The notes under the pieces were generated by a model. The model saw only the letters and a program-made list of their open reading frames with translations, was not told the DNA's origin and made no database searches. This document shows, one piece after another, positions 11,658-24,000 of a stretch of DNA of 64,000 nt (the first letter of the stretch is position 1; every line of letters starts with the position of its first letter). A program made the translations under genes and the position numbers. Origin of the DNA: Bolinopsis microptera (Eukaryota > Ctenophora > Tentaculata > Lobata > Bolinopsidae); the NCBI RefSeq assembly GCF_026151205.1, contig NC_087076.1:2379902-2443901 (forward strand), read 5' to 3'.

Positions 11658-12164
11658 CAGTGATCGACCGAGGGCAGGATTTGCGACCGAGACCGAGGAA
11701 GGCATATTGTAATTTAACCGAGGCCGAGGAGAACCGAGGTTTTGTTTTTCAACTGAGGCCGAGGAATTTTGGTACAAAAAAAAGTATTAATTGCATCAGA
11801 TATTTCGCTAACGATTAGGATGTACAATGAGGTAGAATTTCTCAGGATTGCCGTTTTATGTATATATATATATACATAATACATAATAAGTATGCAAATT
11901 TTCATTTCAATATATTTTGCCTGGGATGAAGGCGAGTTATCACAAAAAGACGTTAGTGAACCAGGTTTCTGACTGTACAAAATCCTCGGTCAAATCCTTG
12001 GTTAAATCTTTAAATTTTGCCGAGGCCGAGGAATGGCAATTCGATTTTTTACCGAGGCCGAGGCAAACCGTTAACTGAGGAATCATTCTTCTGACCAAGG
12101 CCGAGGAAAAATCGTCATTCCTCGGTAAAACCGAGGCCGAAGCCGAGGACTCGGTCGATCACCG
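11658..12164. mobile_element. hAT-like non-autonomous element with CCGAGG-word arms
   Basis: The ends are inverted copies of (C/G)GTGATCGACCGAG: CAGTGATCGACCGAG at 11658, and its near complement ending at 12164. Flanking 8-mers GATGACCG and GATCACTG match at 6 of 8, a decayed target duplication. The body is dominated by GAGGCCGAGGA / CCGAGG words, on both strands around an AT-rich centre with a (TA)n-like stretch. No coding capacity. CAGTG-type ends and an 8-bp duplication suggest hAT, as an inference. Confidence 0.6.
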
Positions 12165-14171
12165 GATCACTGGACGATGATCACTATAAAATAGAGCAAT
12201 GGACTAATGGAGCCCTGTGCTTACCCCTGCCTTGTTATAATCAGATGGAAGATATTTTGCTATCGGTTCCCTGAATCTCTTCCTTACCCCGTATGTTTAA
12301 ATACATATACACTATATAGTATATATAAGGTATATTAAGTATATTCTCCCCCTTCTGAGTGTACATGTGACTGTGCCCCTAGTTCTGACTGAGCTGCCCT
12401 ACAAGGCCCAGTAGTAGCAGTAACAGTAGCGCAATAGTACAGTCAACTGCTCACATCCTCCATTGTTCAGACTTACAGACAGATGCTGTAATGTTCCTAT
12501 TGGACCACGACTACTCTTGCTATGCTTCATCTTGTAACCTTTATTGTGTAAATCTGAAGGCTGTTACCGTCCTTTGTTGAATAAATTTATTGTAATTAGG
12601 TTTCTTTAAACGGTTCTTGTTATTTCAATGTATTACGGCATATAATAGGCATATAAGATACTTGCAGTAGTTACACTCGAACTTATAATAATTTTAGTAG
12701 TATAAGTTCCTCTGGGAGAGTGTTGACTAATGAATGTAGAACTTGTAGCCCTGAATCCTGATTATCGCCAAGTCATTCCCCCAGACCTCCCTCTCGTTGT
12801 GTTGCCCTGTATTACGGTCGCATCATCACGCTATTTATATTAACATTTTATAATTCCGCCGTGGCTAAACAGGCATCATTTCTCGTCTATTTTCTAAAAA
12901 AATCAAAAAATGGTGAAATTGGTGACGATTTTTACCTTGTTTGGTAGCATTATAAACAAGGTCAATCTAAAATCTGGTTTAAAAATAGGGCCTGGAGGTT
13001 GATTTACTGATAAGCACAACTCTCTGGAATGTTATTTTTAAAGCTAGCTTCTCGAATGTCGTATCTTAACAGGTTATTCAGAAACGTCATAATTTAGAGG
13101 TCCAATCTACATACAGTAGTTAGTAAACCCCAGATTTACCGCAGAGTTTATCTACTTGGTTTTGTGTTATTTTCCTTATAATTAAAAAAGCTTAAGATCT
13201 CGTGTTATATATAATTAAAGATCTCGTGTTATATATAATTAAAGTTTTAACAGGAATAATGGAATATAGTGTGCACCAATTATAACCTCTGTAGGAGCTT
13301 CAAGCAAGACACGGTCGTTTATCGTCAGGTAACCTCCTAACTATAAGTATTTGATTCTAGATCAGTACCTTCATTCTATAACTTCTCCCGGATTGCTGCT
13401 AGGTTTACGGGTTGCTCAGTCCTTTCATTTTTATTGGCAGAGCCGCAAAATACTTGATAACCAGGGCAGATTGAATTTTAGCAGGGGGCTGGATTCTGGA
13501 ATTAGACCGTCTTGGGAATTGTAATTTGAATTTGCAATGATTGAGAACCACATTGCTATCCCCGTTTAAATTTATTCATTTAGTGAAATTTCATGATTCA
13601 AAATTTACAACAATTAATCAATTTTGAAATGAAGAATTTTATTAAAAGGGAACATTGCAAACGTCATTTGTGGGTTTGCGAGAGGTAAATTTGAGCTAGA
13701 AATTTGAAAAAATAGCCAGTCAATAAGTATTGGCTTCACCGTAGTAATGTTTAAAGTGCAAGGTATTATAGGTAGACTGTGATAGTTACATTGTGTTGAG
13801 AATGAAGAAATTTGAGAATTCTCCGTTAATCGTGAAATTATTCAAGTGTATACTCGTAAATAGCTCCTTCCCTCGCCCACTGGGTCTACTATCCTCATCA
13901 AATTTTAGAGGTTGTGTCAGATTACCTCTTTGTCGGGTTCAAAAAATAATGACAGGAAAATTTGATTAGTTCAGTTGTCCGTTAACGCGAGGTATTTTTA
14001 GATATAATACTCGTTTCTTCATAAATTTAATTTCTAATTTGCACACTCGCATCGATAATTAATAGCCAGATGGCTAACTAAGTGCGATTTCAGCTATTTT
14101 TCTTCCTGGCTTGAATTATCAGTGCATCTCTCGATAAATCAGTATAATATTGGTCCGTAACTTCTTAACGC
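12165..14171. other. Non-coding stretch with one short duplication
   Basis: No gene seen. A 25-bp tandem duplication containing AAGATCTCGTGTTATATAT occurs at about 13193-13242. The rest is unique AT-rich DNA. Confidence 0.4.
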
Positions 14172-14373
14172 GTTACCAGGTTACCAGGTAACCAAGTAAC
14201 TAGGTAACCAGGTAACCAGGTAACCAGGTAACCAGGTAACCAGGTAACCAGGTAACTAGGTTACCAGGTTACCAGGTGACCAGGTTACCAGGTGACCTGG
14301 TAACCAGGTAACCAGGTAACCAGGTAACTAGGTTACCAGGTTACCAGGTGACCAGGTTACCAGGTTACTAGGT
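14172..14373 (+). repeat. 8-bp minisatellite GGTNACCA, about 25 copies
   Basis: Tandem copies of GGTAACCA that switch in blocks to GGTTACCA and GGTGACCA. Because GGTNACC is its own complement apart from the middle base, the array can pair with itself in either orientation. Related arrays occur near 20140 and 20997. Confidence 0.92.
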
Positions 14374-14471
14374 AAGTTTTCACTCTTACTTCCACTAGTT
14401 AGTCTCTACAATTAGTATTTCTAGAAGCTACGTCTTGTAGGACTGGTGCACTGATGGTGCAACTTATTTAA

Positions 14472-14819
14472 TTGACGTTTAGTTAGTTAAAGGAATCGAT
14501 ATTGTCATATTAGTAATTCAAATAAATAATATTGACTTCTTGATGATCAGTAATTTGCTATGTTTCTCGAAAATCAAAGAACGAAGCAATTTTGTGTCTT
14601 CACACTGTTCCCTTAGTATAGGCTATAAACTCTTAACCAGATTAGAGTTGACGTTTAGTTAGTTAAAGGAATCAATATTGTCATATTAGTAATTCAAATA
14701 AATAATATTGACTTATTGATAATCAGTAATTTGCTATGATTCTCGAAAATCATAGAACGAAGCAATTTTGTGCATTCACACTGTTCCCTTAGTATAGGTT
14801 ATAAACTCTTAACCAGATT
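14472..14819 (+). repeat. Tandem duplication of a 176-bp segment
   Basis: Two adjacent copies beginning TTGACGTTTAGTTAGTTAAA at 14472 and 14648. They differ by few substitutions (GATCG/AATCA-type changes), implying a recent local duplication. No coding content. Confidence 0.9.
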
Positions 14820-15619
14820 CGCTATTTAAATATTTATTGTCATCATGATTCACTTCTGATTATTAACGACCTATTAACAGTGCACGTACGGGTTATACCA
14901 TCAGAGATTTCTTCAGAATTTGAAACTTTTAGGAGGAAATTTTGACGACTTCCGATGTTCCCTATAATTTATTATTTCCTTTCATTTTGACTCTTGTATT
15001 TGTTAGTTAACACACATTATTTATCTGTATCACAGTGAACCTCGTGATCACACCGTTTTTGTGTATAGATATTAGGTCACGTGTACTTCGGAGTTGCTAA
15101 ATCTAAGTTTGAGTATTTGTGAAATGTACCATGTACTTTAGTATTATGTAACGAGGTAATGTAGCCACATTATGGCTCGTTCAGTCCACAAAATGTTTTT
15201 GTTTCAACCCTGGTGTCTGTTTTTCTTCGAAATATCACCAACCACCAAGCCATTTAAATATGCTCAATATGATTTTAATCTTCTAGTTTTAGTTCAAAGT
15301 TATTGTTGTGTTTTAGATTTTATAAATAAAACGGCTTAAATCTGAATGTTGTTGATGCTTGATAGTAGTAATCTCATGATTAGTTGATATCCGTCAGCAA
15401 ACCTTGTGATTTTAACATTCATTGCAGAGCATTAAACATAAAAATAGGTTTGGCTGGTTATAAAAGTTTGAAGCTAAGCCAAAAACCAAAATTTGTCTTA
15501 CGTTCTTCTTGAGTACATGTGATATAGCTTTGAGCAAATACACTTTCTCTATAGTTTAATGGTGTAAGTACTCTAGTAGCTAATAGAGTAAAGTAAGCCT
15601 AATCCTCAGTGAATACACC

Positions 15620-16059
15620 CTGAGTGACCAACCCTCTTTCGAGGGGTGCCCCTCCATGCCCCTCTAAACGCCCCTCAGTGGGCCTAATGCCCCTCTTTTG
15701 GAGAGGCATCAGTATTTATCCCTCTGAAGCAAGTAAAACTGTTCAAATCAGCTAATTTCCTCAAAAAAATTTCGCCGGTTGCACTGGGATTACTTTCAAA
15801 TTCAACCGTTGGAACTATTATTTAAGTTTTCTAATTGCGTATTGAGTTATTATGGGTTATAGGAGTGTAGGAGGAGGGGGGGGGGGGGGCTAATTATGCA
15901 CTGGTATACATGAAAGTATAAAAATGTAATTTGTACGACCCGAAGGGACGAAGCTCGCCGCAGGCTAAGCTTCATCTAGGGCTAGACGCCCCTCTAAATG
16001 CCCCTCTTTTAGGTCAAGATGTATGCCCCTCCAAGTTATTTTTCTCTGTTGGTCAGTAT
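15620..16059. mobile_element. 440-bp MITE-like element with 9-bp target duplication
   Basis: GAATACACC occurs immediately outside both ends (15611-15619 and 16060-16068). The ends carry the imperfect inverted repeat TGACCAAC, then CCCTC-rich words on the left (ACCCTCTTTCGAGGGG, GCCCCTCTAAACG) and GCCCCTCTAAATG/CCCCTCC on the right. A 14-base poly-G run (15876-15889) sits inside. No coding capacity. A 9-bp duplication is Mutator-like, but the ends are too diverged to be sure. Confidence 0.55.
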
Positions 16060-17082
16060 GAATACACCAGTTGGATTTACCCCTGATTCGGTGAGATTCT
16101 GGTAAATTGGTAAAGGTGTAAAGTAGGTTGTACACTGGCCAGTAGTTCCAGTTCTAATTTAGATAGTTAAATATCGTTTAAATGTGCTACACGTCACGTA
16201 ATTGTGGGATTCCTTTATATCACTGGGTCGAGAACCTGGTGTATTCATACTTGAGCTCTTTTGTTGTTATATAGATATAATTATTGCTCTCTCTATGATT
16301 AGTGTGCAATAAATGGGCTGTAGCTTGAGTCTTACTTCATTTAGTTGCCAGGATTGAGGATTCACTTTGACTCAGACTGTGCTTTATCCTGGAAATACGC
16401 GTGATTTGGCTGTATTAAAGTAGATATTTCTGTTCTATCGCCGTTATTAAAGTGCATACCTGTAATGTTGCCTAATATAATTTGTCTGACATCAAAGTTT
16501 CCTAAAGACAGTAGCGTCTAGCGCAGTCAGAGTTCTTACTCCCTTAAATAATTCTAAAATTTCCTTATGAGTTCAATGTTTATTTGCCATAATATGGCAA
16601 ATAAATATTATTAGGTCATGTCGATTTCCCTATTTAGAGCAGTCTTGAAAGGCTTGATGCTCTAGCAGACCCCGCAATTTCTTCATTAATCTTAAAGCTA
16701 TACGTAATGTGGGGCTGATAAAACCTGGGTTAGGTCTAGACAATTTTAACCTGATAGTGATAGTTTCATATATATCTCGTGACAGCTCTTTAATGAAGGT
16801 TCCATTTTTGTCAGTTTTTATGACAAAAATGGCACGTGTAGTAAATATTGATAGCTGAGCATCACAATTCTTCTAGGAACAACTGATTTGATTATAATCT
16901 GTTTTAATCTGATAATTTGTCAGGACATTATCTCTACTATAATTCAGAGAATTATTTTTGTTGTATGTACGACCGCCCACGTGCAAATTATCAGATTAAA
17001 ACATGAGTGCAAAAATCATGATGAATTGAGATCACGTAAGCAGATGTTGGTACTGAGGCCGGCTAGTAATGGAGATTGTTAA

Positions 17083-17169
17083 GATTTGCCAGCTGTTCTG
17101 GAATACATAGATTTCAAGAGAGCTTTTGATATCGTAGACCGAGGCAAAATGTATAAAATATTTGTAGCC
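17083..17169 (+). pseudogene. LINE reverse transcriptase fragment
   Basis: A short frame reads VLEYIDFKRAFDIVDRGKMY before a stop. This matches the widely conserved palm segment of non-LTR retrotransposon reverse transcriptases (pattern hhDFxKAFDxVxRxxLW). Surrounding sequence has stops and shifts in all frames, so only a decayed remnant remains. Orientation is the same as the cyclase gene. Confidence 0.7.
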
Positions 17170-18072
17170 TAAAGTTATATAGGTTGAGAAAACAGACATA
17201 GTGATCAGGGTTAGGATTGGACATGTTGCGTATGGTTCGGTGTTTCTCAAGACAGCAATAAAGATCAAAATACACCAACTTTTGTCTTTGCATGAATTGC
17301 GGGGATTAATGAAAATAGTTTATAAGATGTTTATTGACTGAAATATTTATTTTTCAATTTTTACCGTAAAATTATGAAAAATGATACCCATTCATTCTTC
17401 AAATTTTGATCAAATGGGCATGGGCATCGATAGGTTTACCAGTATTAACTGGCTTCGACTGAATGCTTTATATTATTTATTAAGATTAGATCGCAATTAA
17501 ATAAATTCTATGGTTTCCCTACAAGACATAACCACTAATGATTGCGAGATCAGATCTTATCTAGAGGATATCTTGTATCAATGTGCCGATAAATTGTACA
17601 CTAATTTCATTAGTTGTGTTCCTTATAATAATACAATTAGTGGTTCTTAACTCAGTTGCAGACCTTATATAGTTAATAGTTGTATTGTAATATTATAATA
17701 AAAAGATAAAATGGTCTGTTTTGTATAGTATCATGTTCACTTCCAGCAATTTAACTTGCTAATGTAATGGTTTATTTTACGAATTGCTGTTTTTTTGGTA
17801 CAAACTACCTTCAATCCATTCTTTTACTTGTTCTCTTGTTATATAACAACAGCTTGTGAGTTGTGTGTGGTTGATCATGATATTTATATTTATTGTGTTG
17901 ATAAATCAATACAATGATTCTCAATTTGACCGTATTTGACAACTCATTGTTTCAATTTATTCTTGGCTATCTGGCACCTAATAACATTATTTTAAAGTAG
18001 TTCTCGTCAGCGCTTTATTTTGTGTTTAAGTTGGAAATGTTCAATTGTCGTCCCTGAAGAGAGGTTTACAAT

Positions 18073-21000
18073 ATGTCCTCCAAGACAATGGTCTTCCTCA
18101 ATGAGGTAAGAAGGCATTTAAACACTTTTATAATTTTTATGTTTGAAGAATTCTCAATTCTGCTATCAATAATCAATTGTGAGGAAATCTGTTTTCCTCT
18201 AAAATGAAAGTTTTTCTGAACATTCGAAATTATAATCTGTAACATTATAGCTTTATAGGAATGCTATTCAAATACACGCATAGAAATTAGAATATCAAAA
18301 TTTCTTAATCAAGAATTTTTAGAGCTTTGTGTTTAAAATTAGTGTTTGTTAATACGGAGACAGGTCGCAGCATAGTGTAGTCTGGAATCTGGATTATTAG
18401 ATTAATAGTATTATCCAGTATCATAGTCACGGTCCCACTGAGTGTTGGGCGAGGCCGACGCGAAAACAGCTAGGTAGGCGGTACAAAGTTACAAAAAGTA
18501 TGAAAATGGAACAGAGATGTTAACATTGCAATTTGCGCAGCTAGTTTATTTTAAAAGTTACTGCAAACGTTATGGGAAGGTATTTCTCGGATACCAAAGT
18601 GAACTACATTAGTTCCTAAATTTATCACTTTCAAATTAATGGCAAATAAATTAAATTAATGGAAAATAAATTAATTTAATGGCAAATAAATTAATTCAAT
18701 GGCAAATAAATAAAATTAATGGCAAATAAATAAAATTAATGGCAAATTAGATCAATGGCAAATAAACACGTACAAATTTCCCGTCCAAATTTTGGGTACT
18801 CAAATTTATTGAGCCCATAGTTTTGGCACGCAAACTTTTGAGAACTAAGGTAGCTACTGTGTAGAAAACAGAAAGCAGCTCTGACATTATGAAAATATCC
18901 CTAGTATAGGTGATAGGTTTGCAGACATAGCTATAGGCTTGTTGCATCTAATCAGAAGAGAGCAGGAAATAATGTTTGTGCCGCTCTATAGCGCACATTT
19001 CAGTTTCCCAACCAAAACTAATAACATTGATAAATATCTAGATGGGCACTGGACATTGACGAGAGATACAATATCATATTGGTCTGTTTAATAATATTAT
19101 TTCGTGTGCGACCGGGATCTGATTAAACTCTAGAGCTGAAACGTTCTCGGTGGCCCTGTTATAAATGCACTATTTTCACCTGTTCTGTTTTGTTGGTTGG
19201 GTTATATATAATGCAGGGTATTTTCCAATACCACAATGCCTGAATGCCCGCCTTTTCGAAAATGCTACTCAGAGTGGAATAATGAGAAACCTGTGGTAGC
19301 ACGATATTAACTTATTATCGGGTACTTGGCAGCGCGTGATTCCAACACCACGAGCCACTCTGTCCGTCTAGGCTAGCTGTCTTACTTAACATTTAAGACT
19401 TAACTAATCGTGCTATAATTCTGTAGGTGGTATTCTTTACAATTGTTATAACTTTAATATAGTTATTCTAGAAACTTGTAGATTAATCTGCAGTGCATCA
19501 AATCTATTATCAACTATCCTGCTAACAAAGTAGTACCACTGATGCGACAACACAGTGATGTACTCTAGACTAACGTTCTGCAACCCTTGTTATTACCATT
19601 CACAATAATTGTAAGTCACAAGATTAACCAATAGGTGCGCAATATTCGAACCAGTGGCCAATCAGGAAGCAAGCTGAGCCCCGCAGACAATAGTACTGCA
19701 GAATCCATAATCACTAAATTTAGTCAGCTGTTTTTGCAGCCGCCCGGACAATATTTGCGTGGTACTTTTATTCCAATACTTGCACTTATAGACTTCGTCC
19801 TGGGAACAGAACTCTCTGGAACAAAACTTTATTTTTTCGACAAGTGCGCTGTCAGCTAAAATACACTGTACTACAGATTTACTAAATGACATTGTTACCT
19901 ACACTTGTACTTAGTAGCCTCCCTCCAGATGTTTCTCACCAATCTCTGAAGCTCCTTGTAATTATTGTACATAATAACATACTACCTCTATCATAATACC
20001 TATAACATAACATATAATACCTATATTTAGTACCAATATAATAACCTCCATTTACACAGAGCATTTTAATCACCATTACATATCTGTCGGTGTGTTATAA
20101 GGCAGCAGCTGTAGTGTCTACCAGTGTGTTCCTTTGTAACCTGGTAACCTGGTAACCTGGTAACCTGGTAAACTGGTGTGTAGCTCAAGTGTTTCCGTTA
20201 TTGCGCAGTGAGTTTCCCTCCCGCCACTAGACTTGAATTGTTACCTACTCTCTTCTCTGCCTCATCAAATATGTCTCTTCTCTTTTTAGATTTACCGTTA
20301 CATTATTACTGATTACCCTCATATAATAATGTTTGTAATTGTATGTAAAGTTGAGGTAAGATGTACGTGGTATTGCTTAATAAAACTCAACTCGTGCTTG
20401 TTATCTTTATCGTTTGCCGGTCTGACTCCGAATCTTGATTGTTCCTTCGCTTCTTTTCATACGTTTTCTTTTCTGCGATTGTTGTAGTATCATAGTTTTA
20501 TTGGTAACAGTCAGTCAATGACTCTTGTGAGAAATGTGCCTTGTTTTGAAGTGCTTGTAATGGCTACTACAGTGCCTCTTTTCAAAAGAAAATATGTAAT
20601 AAGGAAACAACTGTAAATAATGACATTATAAAATATAACACAATTCCGGAAGCAATAATTGTAGTCTAAACGATAATTGCAGCCCAGGCCGGGTAACTTG
20701 AGATCCATTTAAAGTTCGTTGCCTTAAGTCTAGTTTAAACTATTATCCTCCCTCAGCTCTAGCGGTTTCAAGTTTATCAGTCATTTATCTCGTTACTCTC
20801 AATATTTGGAACGAATACAATAGAGAGCTTTCCGTCCTTCAATTATGTTGTTCATTGCCAAGTACCCATTGTATTTGTAGTTACATGACCGTGTTTGTTA
20901 GTATGTTCTGTGAGTTGAGACTCACACGATAGTTTCCTTACAGCTCCTACTGACTACTGTGTGTTGCTTGGTACTGACTACTGTGTGTTGTTTGGTTACT

Positions 21001-24000
21001 GGTTACTGGTTACTGGTTACTGGTTACTGGTTACTGGTTACTGGTTACTGGTTACTGGTTACTGGTTACTGGTTACTGGTTACTGGTTACTGGTTACTGG
21101 TTACTGGTTACTGGTTACTGGTTACTTGTAGTAGTAGTACTTGTTATTTATTTTTATAGCCTCACAAACTCTGTAGAACCAGACCCCTGTCAATTTGTCA
21201 CTACTTTATTAATAATCACCTGATTACTGGTTGCAGACTGTCTACATGAACCAACTAGAAGAATATGAAGAGAGAGAGCTCCCTTTTAATAAGTCTAATC
21301 AGTTTGCCCACACCCTCTAGTTAATTTATTACTTCTCAGTGAAGTCAGAGAACACCGTCTTGATCACGTAAACAGCCTCGGCAACGTTGACATTTAACAC
21401 ACAAGCCGTCCGGGTACAAGAACATTATTATTATTTATTATAGTACCAAATATACAGAATATTAGTATATTATGATAATAGTAGAGGGACCCTCAATTTG
21501 AGCCAACTCCAATACCAGTGATGTCTTGTACATTAGAAATATGTTTGTTTGGCTAATTCGTTATAAATTATTGAGATATTAAATTAAGGAAAATAGTAGC
21601 TGTTTAGCAATATCTATGGTCTCTAATATACACCCTCTAAATATATATAATCTCTTATGCAAAGATTAAAGAAGGATTATATATATGATCTTTCGATGGA
21701 ATCTAAGATATGTCGTTATAATTTTACGATCGCGCATAGTACAGTAAGCTTTTCTAGGATAATCTTGTTTCATTTGCCTTCTTCCAGTCGCAGAGAGACT
21801 CGCTAATTGGCTTGCAAGTGATGGAATACCTACTGTTTCACCTTTAATTAATATATTCGCATATATGATATATCTACCATAACTCTAGAATAATTGACAC
21901 AGCTATATCGTTAGCTATTAGCGACACTATACGGCACGGCATATAATTACTATTTACTATAAATAGTAGTCGTTCCTTTCCGTGAGCATCTCCACAACAC
22001 TCAGCATCAGAGCAGCACGTTAAGCAATTTATAAAACGGAAAGTTACAAATCAAAAACAGGTGCAATATATCCCTTTTTGTTCCCGAAGTTCTGGAATTG
22101 AAGACATCGGCGTAATCTTTTTTTAGAACGTAACGTGCTATTTGATTTGAGAGATTACTACTTACTTACTGCCGTCAACTTTAAATATCATTCCTATTAA
22201 ATGAGACGAGTATGAATTATACTCGGATGTTGGAGGCCATTAGCTTAAGTTTTACCCTAGAGAAAGATTGATTGATTGTGCCACCTGGTTGAAACAGGTG
22301 CTGCCATGCTGAGTATGCACCTGACACGAGACACAAGACACGTGCCTGAGTATGCGTGTTGATACTAATATTATAAATCCCTATAACTTTTAGGAGCCGC
22401 AATAACACTTTTATTTTCGTCTGCATCCGTCGCTTTTCAGTTGATATATTATTTTATAATTGATCAAGGAATGGAAGAATTGTGTATTTCTGATTTGCAA
22501 CCTTTTTTCCTGTATTATTAGATTGATTTTTCCTGCGGGCGTGAAACATTTTTGTCACAGACTTTGAAAAACGTAATCGCTCTTCGTAGTCTTACGATTC
22601 TTGAATTCAGGAAGAAGCTAAAATACTACCAGCCTGTAATTTGTCATAGCTGTTAATGGATTTTCTATTGTCTCTTGATACTGTATCCTTTGAAGAATAT
22701 GAATTGCATGTTTTTTCTTCTGATGAACGAGAATGAAAGTTATTTCATATGTAGCTGTTAAAAGTGTTTAAGACTAAATGCCGATAAGCACCTTTTAAAG
22801 AGACTTCATGTACTTTATTTATAGTCTGTTTTGAGTAGAAGCCGTCAGTAGCCCCGAAATTCCTGTTAGGTTAATTTATCAGCATTGTGATAGGTTAATT
22901 TATCAGCATTGTGATAGGGCAGTTGATCTGATCGGCACCCACCCACTGATAACAGAATACGGCAATTCAATCTACGGTCACACCACTAGCGTCAGTGACG
23001 GGTTACATTTATCCATTTGTCAGTAACTCTGACATATACCGAATTTAGACTTGAACTATAGTTGCTAAGCTATAGTTGCGGGTGGGCGACAATTGACCCC
23101 CCGACAATTGACCCCCCGACAATTGACCCCCCGACAATTGACCCCCCGACAATTGACCCCCCGACAATATAATTGAATACAATTGACCCTGACCCTGACC
23201 CTGACCCTGACCCTGACCCTGACCCTGACCCTGACCCTGACCCTGACCCTGACCCTGACCCTGACCCTGACCCTGACCCTGACCCTGACCCTGACCCTGA
23301 CCCTGACCCTGACCCTGACCCTGACCCTGACCCTGACCCTGACCCTGACCCTGACCCTGACCCTGACCCTGACCCTAACCCTAACCCTGACCCAGGATCC
23401 TGACCCTAACCCGATCAATTGACCCCAGTGTAATTACATGGGGGGTCAATTGTCGGGGGGGGGGGGGGGGGTCAATTGTCGTACTAAACCCTAGATTTCG
23501 CGACAATTGACCCCAGTGTAATTACATAGGGGTCAATTGTCGGGGGGTCAATTGTCGGGGGGTCAATTGTCGGGGGGTCAATTGTCGGGGGGTCAATTGT
23601 CGCGGTACCATAGTTGCTACTTGCTAAGCTATAGTTGCTAAGCTAAAGTTGCTTATGTTTCAATTTCTTCCTTTCCTCGAATTTAATTCCCAACGCTCTG
23701 TTAGGAAGCCTTATTTCATGACCCCAATGCTCTCTTTAATTTGCTATTTGCCGCAAACTTAAGCTCTGTTGTAAGTTTCTGAGATAATGATCTCTCTCTC
23801 ACTAGGTAATCTGGTGAGTGGTGCACTGTTTGCGACTCAAGCCGTATATTTGCCCCCAGTATTCTGTAGTGGTCTGTAGCGAACACCACAGACTACCGAA
23901 ACAAGCTAATTTACAACATTCCCTACTAACCACTTAACGCGAACTGTTTCCCACAGATGTGACATTAGGTGACCGTTCAAATCGCTTCTTAACTATGCGT

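Noticed and set aside
20959..21159. Open frame of repeated LLVTGYW
   Set aside because: Artefact of a 7-bp tandem repeat, which keeps frames open.
23065..23422. DPDP, TLTL and RVRV frames
   Set aside because: Period-6 array read in different frames; non-ATG starts in part and no flanking coding signal.
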